NCBI RefSeq assembly: GCF_020991415.1
Contig: NZ_JAJMOY010000012.1
Coordinates: 42,123-106,122 of the forward strand
DNA length: 64,000 nucleotides
Direction of reading: 5' to 3'
From: Flavobacterium sp. ENC
GTDB lineage: Bacteria > Bacteroidota > Bacteroidia > Flavobacteriales > Flavobacteriaceae
This document shows positions 1-7,185 of the stretch, piece by piece; the first letter of the stretch is position 1; each line of letters begins with the position of its first letter. A program made the position numbers and the translations under genes. The notes under the pieces were generated by a model, which was given only the letters and a program-made list of their open reading frames with translations, did not search any database and was not told where the DNA came from.

Positions 1-450
1 TGCCAGTACAAAATAAGGCAAATCTAATTTATGATTTTCACCAGCAATGGTTACTGAACGTTCCTGCATAGCTTCCAGTAAAGCAGCCTGCGTTTTAGGA
101 GGTGTTCTGTTGATCTCATCAGCCAGAATGATATTAGAGAAAATCGGTCCTTTTATAAATTTAAATTTTCTGTTTTCATCGAGAATTTCACTTCCCAAAA
201 TATCGGAAGGCATTAAATCCGGCGTAAACTGAATTCTTTTAAAATCTAACCCTAAAGCCTGTGACAAGGTATTAATTAATAATGTTTTTGCTAGTCCCGG
301 CACACCAATTAAAAGTGCATGTCCACCGGAAAAAATACAAATCAGAATCTGATCAATAACTTCATCCTGGCCTACAATAATTTTCGCTATTTCTGTTTTT
401 AATTCATTTCTTTTCTGAACTAAATTGTGAATTGCTGTTACATCAGACAT
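1..450 (-). CDS. MoxR family AAA+ ATPase (3' part beyond window)
   Basis: The first 150 residues of a MoxR-type AAA+ ATPase; the gene continues past the left edge. MoxR proteins are chaperone-like ATPases that usually act with von Willebrand A-domain proteins in maturation of enzymes or envelope complexes. Seen here: Walker A GVPGLAKT at residues 49-56 and Walker B IILADEINR at 107-115 (D111, E112), followed by the family's TPPKTQAALLEAMQE segment. The ATG at 448-450 begins MSDVTAIHNL. It lies 76 nt downstream of the surA-like gene in the same direction, with a hairpin between them. VWA-domain partners would be expected to the left of the window. Family is certain, client unknown. Confidence 0.93.
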   Translation of the reverse strand, partial: MSDVTAIHNLVQKRNELKTEIAKIIVGQDEVIDQILICIFSGGHALLIGVPGLAKTLLINTLSQALGLDFKRIQFTPDLMPSDILGSEILDENRKFKFIKGPIFSNIILADEINRTPPKTQAALLEAMQERSVTIAGENHKLDLPYFVLA

Positions 451-470
451 TTAAGTATGTTTTAAAATTA

Positions 471-510
471 AAAAGAGTTAGTTCTATGAATCCATAAAAC
501 TAACTCTTTT
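471..510 (-). terminator. Hairpin between surA-like gene and moxR
   Basis: A 13-bp perfect inverted repeat (aaaagagttagtt at 471-483, aactaactctttt at 498-510) with a 14-nt loop, just after the stop codon of the upstream gene. On the minus strand it is followed by an AT-rich tract with few consecutive U, so it may be a weak terminator or a stabilising/processing hairpin inside one operon. Confidence 0.55.
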
Positions 511-526
511 CTTTATTTAATAAAAA

Positions 527-1960
527 TTATTTTTTTAACCAGTTATTAGCAAAAGTACAATCTCTGTATTCACCAATAATTTTGATATAAGTATCTTTTA
601 TTTTTGTATCAAACCACTTTGCAATGGCATTGATTTGTTTTTCTTTTAATGCTAATTCTTTAATTTTCGTATAATCTTTAGCATAGTCGGCTACGTGCTC
701 ATCAATTCTGTTTGTAACCGTAATCAATTTGTATGTTTTTTTGCCTTTATCATCTGTATTTAAAAGAGGCTGAGACACTTCGTCATCTTTCAGGTTAGAA
801 ACCTGGCTGTATAAGGTAGGATCCATTTTAGTCAATTCGAAACGAGTGTCCTGTGTATTAGGATTCACTAAAGTTCCTCCGTTTGCTCTGGTCTCTTTTT
901 CATCTGATTCAGTTCTGGCAGCATCAGCAAAGGAAATTTCTTTGCTTACAATTTTATTTCTGATATTGATAATTCTCTCTTTTGCTTCTTTCAAAGCGTC
1001 TTCTGAAACTGTTGGTGAAATTAAAATATGTCTCAATTCTACTTCCTGCCCTTTAATTTTATCTACCATAATAATATGATATCCAAAAGTAGTTTCAAAC
1101 GGCTCAGAGATTTCTCCCTCCTGCAAACTGAAAGCCACATCTTTAAATTCCTTTACAAAAGGAGTTTTTCTGGTCATTTTATAAAATCCCCCGTTTGGTG
1201 CAGATCCCGGATCCAGTGAATACAAAACGGCTTTAGTAGCAAAACTTGAACCTTCTAAAACGTCTTTTCTTATCGCATTCAGGCGGTCAATTACTTTCTG
1301 TTTGTCTTCTTTTGAAACTTTAGGCTCAATAACAATTTGCGCTACTTCCATCTCAGCTCCAAAAGTCGGCAATTCATCCTTTGGTATTTTCTTGAAAAAA
1401 TTACGAACTTCTTCCGGCGTAATCTCAACATCTTTTACAATTTTATCTCTCATTTCTGAGGCTAATTTTTGTTCTTTTAAGATATCTGAAAAATAAGTTT
1501 TGAATTCTTCAACGGAATTTTTCTTGTAATAAGCCACTACTTTATTAATATCACCTACTTGCTGAAGCATATAATTCAGACGATCTTCCATCATTGTTCT
1601 TACTTCGGCATCACTCACGATAATACTATCCTGAATAGCCTGATGTGCATATAGTTTGTCTTCCAGAAGTTTACCAAGCATCTGACATCTTGTAATATCT
1701 TTTACAGAACCACCCTGAGCCGTAATTTCCAAAAAACCTTTATCAATATCTGAATCCAAAACAATATAGTCTCCAACAGTAGCAATAATTCCATCCACTT
1801 TTTGTCTTTGTCCCGGATGTACTGCTTCAGCTGGTTTTTCAGCCACAACATCTTTAATTATTTCCTGTGCAGAAATGACAGAGTTGAAAAAAAGTAAAAA
1901 ACACATTGTTAGCCCAAATCTGTAATCAATTGTTTTTAGCTGTAATTTTTTTAATAACAT
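527..1960 (-). CDS. SurA-like periplasmic peptidylprolyl isomerase/chaperone
   Basis: A 477-residue periplasmic chaperone of the SurA/PpiC type, expected to help fold outer-membrane beta-barrel proteins and to carry peptidylprolyl isomerase activity. A signal peptide covers about residues 1-31 (ending NSVISAQ). A SurA N-terminal-like helical region follows (about 50-175, starting VDGIIATVGDYIVLDSD), then two rotamase (parvulin) domains (about 200-300 with FGYHIIMVDKI, and about 310-420 starting ELRHILI). It is somewhat longer than E. coli SurA (428). The neighbouring moxR gene is in the same direction. The ATG at 1958-1960 gives a good signal peptide start. The family call is strong; whether both rotamase domains are active cannot be judged. 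Confidence 0.9.
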   Translation of the reverse strand: MLLKKLQLKTIDYRFGLTMCFLLFFNSVISAQEIIKDVVAEKPAEAVHPGQRQKVDGIIATVGDYIVLDSDIDKGFLEITAQGGSVKDITRCQMLGKLLEDKLYAHQAIQDSIIVSDAEVRTMMEDRLNYMLQQVGDINKVVAYYKKNSVEEFKTYFSDILKEQKLASEMRDKIVKDVEITPEEVRNFFKKIPKDELPTFGAEMEVAQIVIEPKVSKEDKQKVIDRLNAIRKDVLEGSSFATKAVLYSLDPGSAPNGGFYKMTRKTPFVKEFKDVAFSLQEGEISEPFETTFGYHIIMVDKIKGQEVELRHILISPTVSEDALKEAKERIINIRNKIVSKEISFADAARTESDEKETRANGGTLVNPNTQDTRFELTKMDPTLYSQVSNLKDDEVSQPLLNTDDKGKKTYKLITVTNRIDEHVADYAKDYTKIKELALKEKQINAIAKWFDTKIKDTYIKIIGEYRDCTFANNWLKK

Positions 1961-2495
1961 TATTTTAATTTTAATTTTAATGTAAAGGTCTTGCTTAAAA
2001 TTTTATTTTTTTTTCAACCAAATAGTAATTCAGCAATCACCCGAATTTTCAGGAAATATTAAATAATTAAGACCTGACTTCTTTTGACTTATAACGAACA
2101 AAAATAACAATTCAATTACATAATACAACTATCAGCTATACTATTAACAAAAAATTATATGATAGTTCTTAAATCCGACAAATAAAGCACTGTTTTTGAA
2201 CATTAAAACCTTCTAAAGAGACACTAAAAAGTGCAAAAATTTAAACGTTGATTCTATTTTATTTCATTATCCTCTAATAAAAGGCAAAGTGCTTCTTTTA
2301 CAGCCCAATAAAAAAAAGTTTTCAACACTACAACGTTTTCGTGATATAAATATTTTCTTATAAATAAGATCTAAGCAAAAAACTTATACTTTAGATGCGT
2401 AATCAATAATTTATTGGCTTTAAAATTACGAATTTTTCTATTTTACCGGCAATAAACGATAATTACAACTTTATTAACCTTAACCAAATCTCATT
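1961..2495. other. AT-rich divergent intergenic region
   Basis: 535 nt between the divergent surA-like and amylase genes. No open reading frame, tRNA-like fold or strong hairpin was found. It must hold the promoters of both flanking genes, but no clean TAnnTTTG box at a suitable distance could be assigned. Its length suggests room for regulator sites upstream of the amylase gene. Confidence 0.5.
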
Positions 2496-3932
2496 ATGAA
2501 AAAATCAACCAGGATTTATTCCATGTTGGCAGTGACAGCTCTTTTGTGCTCTTGTTCCCAAAATGAAATAAACGAAACAGACGCAAAAGCTGAAAGTCAG
2601 CAATTTAAAATCATCAATGTCACTCACGACGGAAAGCCTTTTAGTACGGGAGATTCGAAATCATCACTGACCGGAAAATACGTTGATAATCCCGGAGGCG
2701 GCGTAATGATGCAGGCCTTTTACTGGGATGTTCCTGCCGGTGGTACGTGGTGGAATACTGTAAGCAGTAAAGTAACGGCCTGGGGAAATGCGGGAATTGG
2801 GTCTATTTGGCTGCCTCCGGCTTCTAAAGCTCAAAACGGGGCTTTCTCTATGGGATATGATCCAACAGATTATTTCGATTTTGGAGATTATAATCAAAAT
2901 GGTTCTACAGAAACCCGATTTGGATCAAAAACTGAATTAGTGAGTTTAATTACAAATGCGCATGCCCAAAATCTGAAAGTATATGCAGATATTGTAATTA
3001 ATCACAATAGCGGAGGTCAGTCTGAAGCTAATCCTTTTACCGGAACAAATACATGGACTAATTTTACAGGAATTGCATCAGGAAAATTCCCCCGCAATTA
3101 TAATGACTTTTACAAAAACAGTTATGGTAATAATGATGAAGGTGCTTTTGGAGGCTTTCCTGATTTATGCCACGCCGCCCCAAATGTTCAAAACTGGTTG
3201 TGGCTTAGAACCGACGGAGTGGGTAAATACTACAAAAACACCATGAAATTTGATGGCTGGAGATTTGACTATGTGAAAGGATTTGCTCCGTGGGTTGTTA
3301 ATTCATGGAATGCCAATGTAGGCGGATTTTCTGTTGGAGAATATTGGGATGCAAACGTAAATACACTTGAATGGTGGGCAAACAACGCTAACAGTTCTGT
3401 ATTTGATTTTGCGTGCTATTATAAAATGAATGACGCTTTTGACGGAAATAATCTTGCGCTGCTAAACGACGACATGATGTGGAAAAGAAATCCATACAAA
3501 GCGGTGACTTTTGTCAGCAATCATGATACAGATGAGATTTCAAACAAATTACTGGCCTATTCCTATATATTAACGCATGAAGGATATCCCACAATATTCT
3601 ACAGGGATTACGAGGAATGGCTGGATAAAAACAAATTAAATAACCTGATCTGGATCCACAATAACAAAGCTACCGGAACAACTTCGATTTTGTACTACGA
3701 TAATGATGAGTATGTGGCCCGAAGAAATGGATATAACGGAAATCCCGGATTGGTAGTGTACATCAACAACTCTACTACATGGCAGGAAAGATGGGTTGAA
3801 ACCAATTGGGCAAATACCCAGATTAAAGATTTTACCGGAAATTCGACCTGGTATCCGACTACACAAGCCGATAAATGGGTTAAAATACAATGTCCTCCAA
3901 AAGGATATTCAGTTTGGTCAATTAATCAGTAA
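2496..3932 (+). CDS. GH13 alpha-amylase lipoprotein, archaeal (GH13_7-like) type
   Basis: A 478-residue alpha-amylase that should cut internal alpha-1,4 links in starch or glycogen, probably lipid-anchored in the envelope. The N-terminus has a lipobox LCSC (C20) followed by an acidic stretch that could favour surface display. The four GH13 regions are visible: DIVINH (D165-H170), GWRFDYVK with nucleophile D258, GEYW with acid/base E282, and FVSNHD with D344. Segments such as MMQAFYWDVPAGG, SMGYDP and IFYRDYEEWL closely resemble, from memory, Pyrococcus/Thermococcus alpha-amylases of subfamily GH13_7. A short C-terminal beta domain ends at YSVWSIN. The gene stands alone and ends at a strong terminator; no Sus-type maltose genes are adjacent. 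Function is sure, subfamily likely. Confidence 0.93.
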   Translation: MKKSTRIYSMLAVTALLCSCSQNEINETDAKAESQQFKIINVTHDGKPFSTGDSKSSLTGKYVDNPGGGVMMQAFYWDVPAGGTWWNTVSSKVTAWGNAGIGSIWLPPASKAQNGAFSMGYDPTDYFDFGDYNQNGSTETRFGSKTELVSLITNAHAQNLKVYADIVINHNSGGQSEANPFTGTNTWTNFTGIASGKFPRNYNDFYKNSYGNNDEGAFGGFPDLCHAAPNVQNWLWLRTDGVGKYYKNTMKFDGWRFDYVKGFAPWVVNSWNANVGGFSVGEYWDANVNTLEWWANNANSSVFDFACYYKMNDAFDGNNLALLNDDMMWKRNPYKAVTFVSNHDTDEISNKLLAYSYILTHEGYPTIFYRDYEEWLDKNKLNNLIWIHNNKATGTTSILYYDNDEYVARRNGYNGNPGLVVYINNSTTWQERWVETNWANTQIKDFTGNSTWYPTTQADKWVKIQCPPKGYSVWSINQ

Positions 3933-3950
3933 TTTAAAAATGACTATTCT

Positions 3951-3982
3951 AAAGGCTGTTCCAAAAAAACAGCCTTTTTTTT
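3951..3982 (+). terminator. Rho-independent terminator of the amylase gene
   Basis: Stem aaaggctgtt (3951-3960) pairs with aacagccttt (3968-3977), 7-nt loop, followed by a run of T. It lies 18 nt after the amylase stop codon. Confidence 0.85.
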
Positions 3983-4060
3983 GTGGTGCGAATTTTCTTT
4001 TTCTAATAGAAAGACTTCCAAATTAAGAAGTGAATATTTTTATTACCACTTAATTAATAG

Positions 4061-4068
4061 TACTTTTG
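4061..4068 (+). promoter_or_regulatory. Promoter -7 box (TACTTTTG) of prfC
   Basis: An exact match to the Bacteroidota -7 consensus TAnnTTTG, 20 nt before the prfC ATG at 4089. The -33 region is only T-rich, without a clear TTG. Its position argues for the start at 4089 and against an in-frame start at 3981, which lies before the promoter. Confidence 0.65.
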
Positions 4069-4088
4069 CATCCTATTTATACGAAAAT

Positions 4089-5678
4089 ATGAGTTTTTTA
4101 AAAGAAATACAACGCAGAAGAACATTTGGAATTATATCGCATCCTGATGCGGGTAAAACAACATTAACCGAAAAATTATTGTTGTTTGGAGGCGCTATTC
4201 AGGAAGCCGGTGCTGTAAAAAATAACAAAATAAAAAAGGGAGCAACGAGTGATTTTATGGAAATCGAACGCCAGAGAGGTATCTCGGTTTCAACCTCTGT
4301 TCTTGCTTTTAATTATAAAGACAAAAAAATCAATATTCTTGATACTCCGGGACACAAGGATTTTGCTGAAGATACTTTTAGGACTTTAACTGCTGTTGAC
4401 AGTGTAATCGTTGTGATTGACGTGGCAAAAGGGGTTGAGGAACAAACTGAAAAACTGGTTGCCGTTTGTAGAATGAGAAACATTCCCATGATTGTTTTCA
4501 TCAATAAATTAGACCGTGAAGGTAAAGACGCTTTTGACTTAATGGATGAAGTGGAACAAAAACTGGGACTGACGGTTACTCCTTTGAGTTTTCCGATCGG
4601 AATGGGGTATGATTTTCAGGGAATTTACAATTTATGGGAGCAAAACATTAATCTTTTTAGTGGAGACAGCCGTAAAAACATCGAGGAAACTATTGCTTTT
4701 TCAGATGTTCAAAGTCCGGAATTAGAAAAAATAATCGGTCAGAAACCTGCTGACAGGCTTCGCGAAGAATTAGAATTAATTGATGAAGTGTATCCAAAAT
4801 TTGAACGTCAGGATTATTTAGACGGAAAAATTCAGCCTGTGTTTTTTGGTTCTGCTTTGAATAATTTTGGAGTCCGTGAGCTTTTAGATTGTTTCGTTGC
4901 CATTGCACCGTCACCAAGACCTAAAGATTCCGAAACACGATTAGTGGATCCTAAAGAAGAAAAAATGACTGGTTTTGTGTTTAAAATCCATGCGAATATG
5001 GACCCAAAACACAGAGACCGTTTAGCTTTTATAAAAATTGTTTCCGGAACTTTCGAAAGAAACAAACCTTATTACCACGTTCGCCAGAAGAAAAATTTAA
5101 AATTCTCAAGTCCCAATGCTTTCTTCGCAGAGAAAAAAGAAATCGTAGACATTTCCTACCCCGGTGATATTGTAGGTTTACACGATACCGGAAATTTCAA
5201 AATCGGAGATACTTTAACGGAAGGGGAAATCATGAGTTTCAAAGGAATTCCAAGTTTCTCTCCAGAACACTTCAGATACATCAACAATGCAGATCCAATG
5301 AAAGCCAAGCAATTGGACAAAGGAGTCGATCAGTTAATGGATGAAGGAGTTGCACAGTTATTTACACTGGAAATGAACAATCGTAAAGTAATCGGAACTG
5401 TTGGAGCGCTTCAGTATGAGGTAATTCAATATCGTTTAGAGCACGAATATGGTGCAAAATGTACCTATGAAAACTTTCCGGTTCACAAAGCATGCTGGGT
5501 AAAACCAGATGATGCAAAGAATGACGAATTCAAAGAATTCAAACGTATCAAACAAAAATTCTTAGCGCATGATAAATATAATCAGCTGGTATTTTTAGCT
5601 GATTCTGATTTTACCATTCAAATGACGCAAAATAAATATCCGAGCGTAAAATTATTTTTTACCTCTGAATTTGATTAA
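4089..5678 (+). CDS. prfC: Peptide chain release factor 3 (RF3)
   Basis: A 529-residue translational GTPase, the same length as E. coli RF3, which recycles RF1/RF2 from the ribosome after termination. The G1 motif is HPDAGKTT near the N-terminus, followed by the RF3-typical AIQEAGAVK segment. G3 is DTPGHKDF and G4 is NKLDRE. Domain II follows (GFVFKIHANMDPKHRDR), then the RF3 C-terminal domain with GALQYEVIQYRLEHEYG. The reading frame is open upstream to 3981, but the ATG at 4089 gives the family N-terminus MSFLKEIQRRRTF and sits just after a -7 box. Single-gene unit between two terminators. Confidence 0.97.
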   Translation: MSFLKEIQRRRTFGIISHPDAGKTTLTEKLLLFGGAIQEAGAVKNNKIKKGATSDFMEIERQRGISVSTSVLAFNYKDKKINILDTPGHKDFAEDTFRTLTAVDSVIVVIDVAKGVEEQTEKLVAVCRMRNIPMIVFINKLDREGKDAFDLMDEVEQKLGLTVTPLSFPIGMGYDFQGIYNLWEQNINLFSGDSRKNIEETIAFSDVQSPELEKIIGQKPADRLREELELIDEVYPKFERQDYLDGKIQPVFFGSALNNFGVRELLDCFVAIAPSPRPKDSETRLVDPKEEKMTGFVFKIHANMDPKHRDRLAFIKIVSGTFERNKPYYHVRQKKNLKFSSPNAFFAEKKEIVDISYPGDIVGLHDTGNFKIGDTLTEGEIMSFKGIPSFSPEHFRYINNADPMKAKQLDKGVDQLMDEGVAQLFTLEMNNRKVIGTVGALQYEVIQYRLEHEYGAKCTYENFPVHKACWVKPDDAKNDEFKEFKRIKQKFLAHDKYNQLVFLADSDFTIQMTQNKYPSVKLFFTSEFD

Positions 5679-5702
5679 TCCCTTCTTTAGAAGAAAAAAG
5701 AT

Positions 5703-5740
5703 AAAAAGGCTGTTTAAAAAATTTAAACAGCCTTTTTTCT
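5703..5740. terminator. Bidirectional terminator between prfC and the CxxC protein gene
   Basis: A long perfect inverted repeat: aaaaaggctgtttaaa (5703-5718) and tttaaacagccttttt (5722-5737). It has A and T runs on both sides, so it can serve the two convergent genes. Confidence 0.85.
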
Positions 5741-5764
5741 TTATAAAAGTAGCTCCTTCATTAT

Positions 5765-6502
5765 TTACTTCCCTGTATAATTAATTCCTAATCCGCCGGC
5801 AATATAAATTTTAGTAAGTTCTTCTGCTGCAATAACTATATTTTGCTGCAGTATAGCTCCTTTAACTGCTCTTTTAGTGAAAGGAATTTCCTTTGAAAGA
5901 TAATAATCGTTTCCTGTAATAGTAACGATAAATGATTTGCTGCTTTCCAAAACCGAAGCCACTATAGAAAACTCGCCCGTTTGCGGATTTATTTTTACTG
6001 TCTTTTCTGCACCATTTATAGTAAGTTCCAAATTCGGATAGACTTCCTTATTGAATGGTTTACTCGTTTTGGCTTCCAATAATTTGCCTTTTATGTTAAT
6101 TAACATCTCTTTTGGAGTAACCTGGCTGTGAACTACTTTTCCAAGCTTATAGGTATTAAGTTTCGTACAGACTGTCTCCGTTTTAACCGGCGTTTTTTCT
6201 TGTGCTGCCATATTTGAAGTTATCAGAACAGATGCTGCCACGGCTGCGTATTTAAAATTATTGATTCTGGAAGTTTCAGTATACTGAAACTCTTCCTGTA
6301 ATTGCGTTACTTTTAGTCGGGCGCAAATATTTTGATCTTTAGTTTCTGCAATGAATTTAGCGACTTCTGAATTGGTTTTTCGACTCAGATCGATTACATT
6401 TTTCGCACAGGAACTACAAAATGAACCGCCTGAATTAGGAATCATTGCATCAAAATTTTCGGAACAAGGGCTTGCTATTTCTAAGGTGAATTTCTTTTTC
6501 AT
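5765..6502 (-). CDS. Single-pass membrane protein with N-terminal CxxC motif
   Basis: A 245-residue protein of unknown function. The N-terminal 60 residues carry C13, C29xxC32 (FCSSCAKNVIDLS) and C60, resembling the short Cys-containing cytoplasmic module often found at the start of Bacteroidota membrane proteins, possibly metal-binding or redox-active. A single membrane segment is predicted at about 84-100 (YAAVAASVLITSNMAA). The periplasmic part (about 135-225) looks like a beta-sandwich of carboxypeptidase-regulatory type (NPQTGEFSIVA, FIVTITGNDYYLSKEIPF). The topology resembles an anti-sigma or sensor protein, but no partner gene is adjacent. It is an isolated gene ending at the terminator shared with prfC. 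Confidence 0.7.
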   Translation of the reverse strand: MKKKFTLEIASPCSENFDAMIPNSGGSFCSSCAKNVIDLSRKTNSEVAKFIAETKDQNICARLKVTQLQEEFQYTETSRINNFKYAAVAASVLITSNMAAQEKTPVKTETVCTKLNTYKLGKVVHSQVTPKEMLINIKGKLLEAKTSKPFNKEVYPNLELTINGAEKTVKINPQTGEFSIVASVLESSKSFIVTITGNDYYLSKEIPFTKRAVKGAILQQNIVIAAEELTKIYIAGGLGINYTGK

Positions 6503-6630
6503 AGTATACTTTATTTAAGTTAAAATCCTTCAGAAAGGTTCTTACTTATATAGAGTACATTTTTTTCAAAAAGGTTGGGAAGAAAATAAAAATATTTCAG
6601 ATTCAATTTAATTACCTCATTTTTAAGCAT

Positions 6631-6667
6631 AAAAAAAGCGCTAATATCAATAATTAGCGCTTTTTTT
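6631..6667 (-). terminator. Strong intrinsic terminator
   Basis: Stem agcgctaat (6637-6645) with attagcgct (6653-6661), extended by A/T runs on both flanks and a 7-nt loop. It is too far from any stop codon to belong to the flanking genes, because the rpoC operon has its own terminator at 6833-6858. Confidence 0.8.
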
Positions 6668-6730
6668 TAATGTGAATTAATCAACCTTTACTAAGTCATT
6701 ATATTCTAAAACTAAATCTTTCGATTAGGA
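6631..6730 (-). ncRNA. Candidate small RNA, about 100 nt
   Basis: On the minus strand a -7 box TACTTTTG (6735-6742) is followed about 70 nt later by a strong intrinsic terminator, with no reading frame beyond a few codons between them. The predicted transcript starts near 6730 and ends in the U-run at 6631. Only promoter and terminator support it; it belongs to no RNA family I recognise. It could instead be a leader that reads weakly through into the CxxC protein gene, which starts at 6502. Confidence 0.4.
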
Positions 6731-6734
6731 AATG

Positions 6735-6742
6735 CAAAAGTA
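6735..6742 (-). promoter_or_regulatory. Promoter -7 box (TACTTTTG) of the candidate small RNA
   Basis: Exact TAnnTTTG match on the minus strand, followed by CA as in many flavobacterial promoters. Two direct repeats of cgacgaaag lie just upstream in promoter orientation (6755-6763, 6773-6781), 18 bp apart, about where a regulator could bind. Confidence 0.5.
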
Positions 6743-6832
6743 GAACAATACAACCGACGAAAGAAATTTAGTCGACGAAAGTAAATAAAATCAGGCAAAC
6801 TGCACTTTAATCGACATTTCAGTTTTTTACAT

Positions 6833-6858
6833 AAAAAAGCCCCGTCTCCGGGGCTTTT
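6833..6858 (-). terminator. Terminator of the rpoB-rpoC-DUF3467 operon
   Basis: GC-rich stem gccccg (6839-6844) with cggggc (6849-6854), a 4-nt loop (GAGA on the transcript), and a run of six U on the minus strand (6833-6838). It lies a few nt after the DUF3467 stop codon. Confidence 0.9.
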
Positions 6859-6863
6859 AAAAT

Positions 6864-7175
6864 TTATGCTTGTCCTGTCGGACCAAAATTAAGTGGTATC
6901 GGTGCTTGTTCAGTGTCTTTGATCTCGCCGTGGGCTACTTCAAAACGATGAATGTTTTCACCTATTGCCTTAAATAATCTTTTAGCATGTTGTGGTGTCA
7001 GGACAATTCTTGACTTTACCTTGGCTTTAGGAATACCCGGCATAATGCTCACAAAATCTAAAACAAACTCTGATGAGGAGTGATTGATAATTGCAAGATT
7101 AGAATAAATTCCTTCTGCAATAGTTTCATCTAACTCAATATTAATCTGCTCTTGTTGTTGTTTCGGATTACTCAT
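6864..7175 (-). CDS. DUF3467 domain protein
   Basis: A 103-residue small soluble protein of the DUF3467 family. It has the family's pattern of an N-terminal IYSNLAIINHSSSEFVLDF segment, then PGIPKAKVKSRIVLTP and an amphipathic helix (HAKRLFKAIGENIHRFE). Its function is not established. It starts 10 nt after the rpoC stop codon and ends at the operon terminator, so it is co-transcribed with RNA polymerase. This linkage is conserved in Bacteroidota, which suggests, but does not prove, a role tied to transcription. Confidence 0.9.
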   Translation of the reverse strand: MSNPKQQQEQINIELDETIAEGIYSNLAIINHSSSEFVLDFVSIMPGIPKAKVKSRIVLTPQHAKRLFKAIGENIHRFEVAHGEIKDTEQAPIPLNFGPTGQA

Positions 7176-7185
7176 AGTTTCCTAA

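Larger units (their letters stand above)
6503..6863. other. Intergenic region downstream of the rpoBC operon
   Basis: 361 nt without a protein gene. It contains the rpoC-operon terminator (6833-6858), a 9-bp direct repeat cgacgaaag (6755-6763 and 6773-6781), a -7 box on the minus strand (6735-6742) and a second strong terminator (6631-6667). Together the last two outline a candidate small RNA. Confidence 0.6.

Noticed and set aside
3981..4088. 36 extra N-terminal codons of prfC
   Set aside because: They start inside the amylase terminator and before the -7 box; the family N-terminus begins at 4089.
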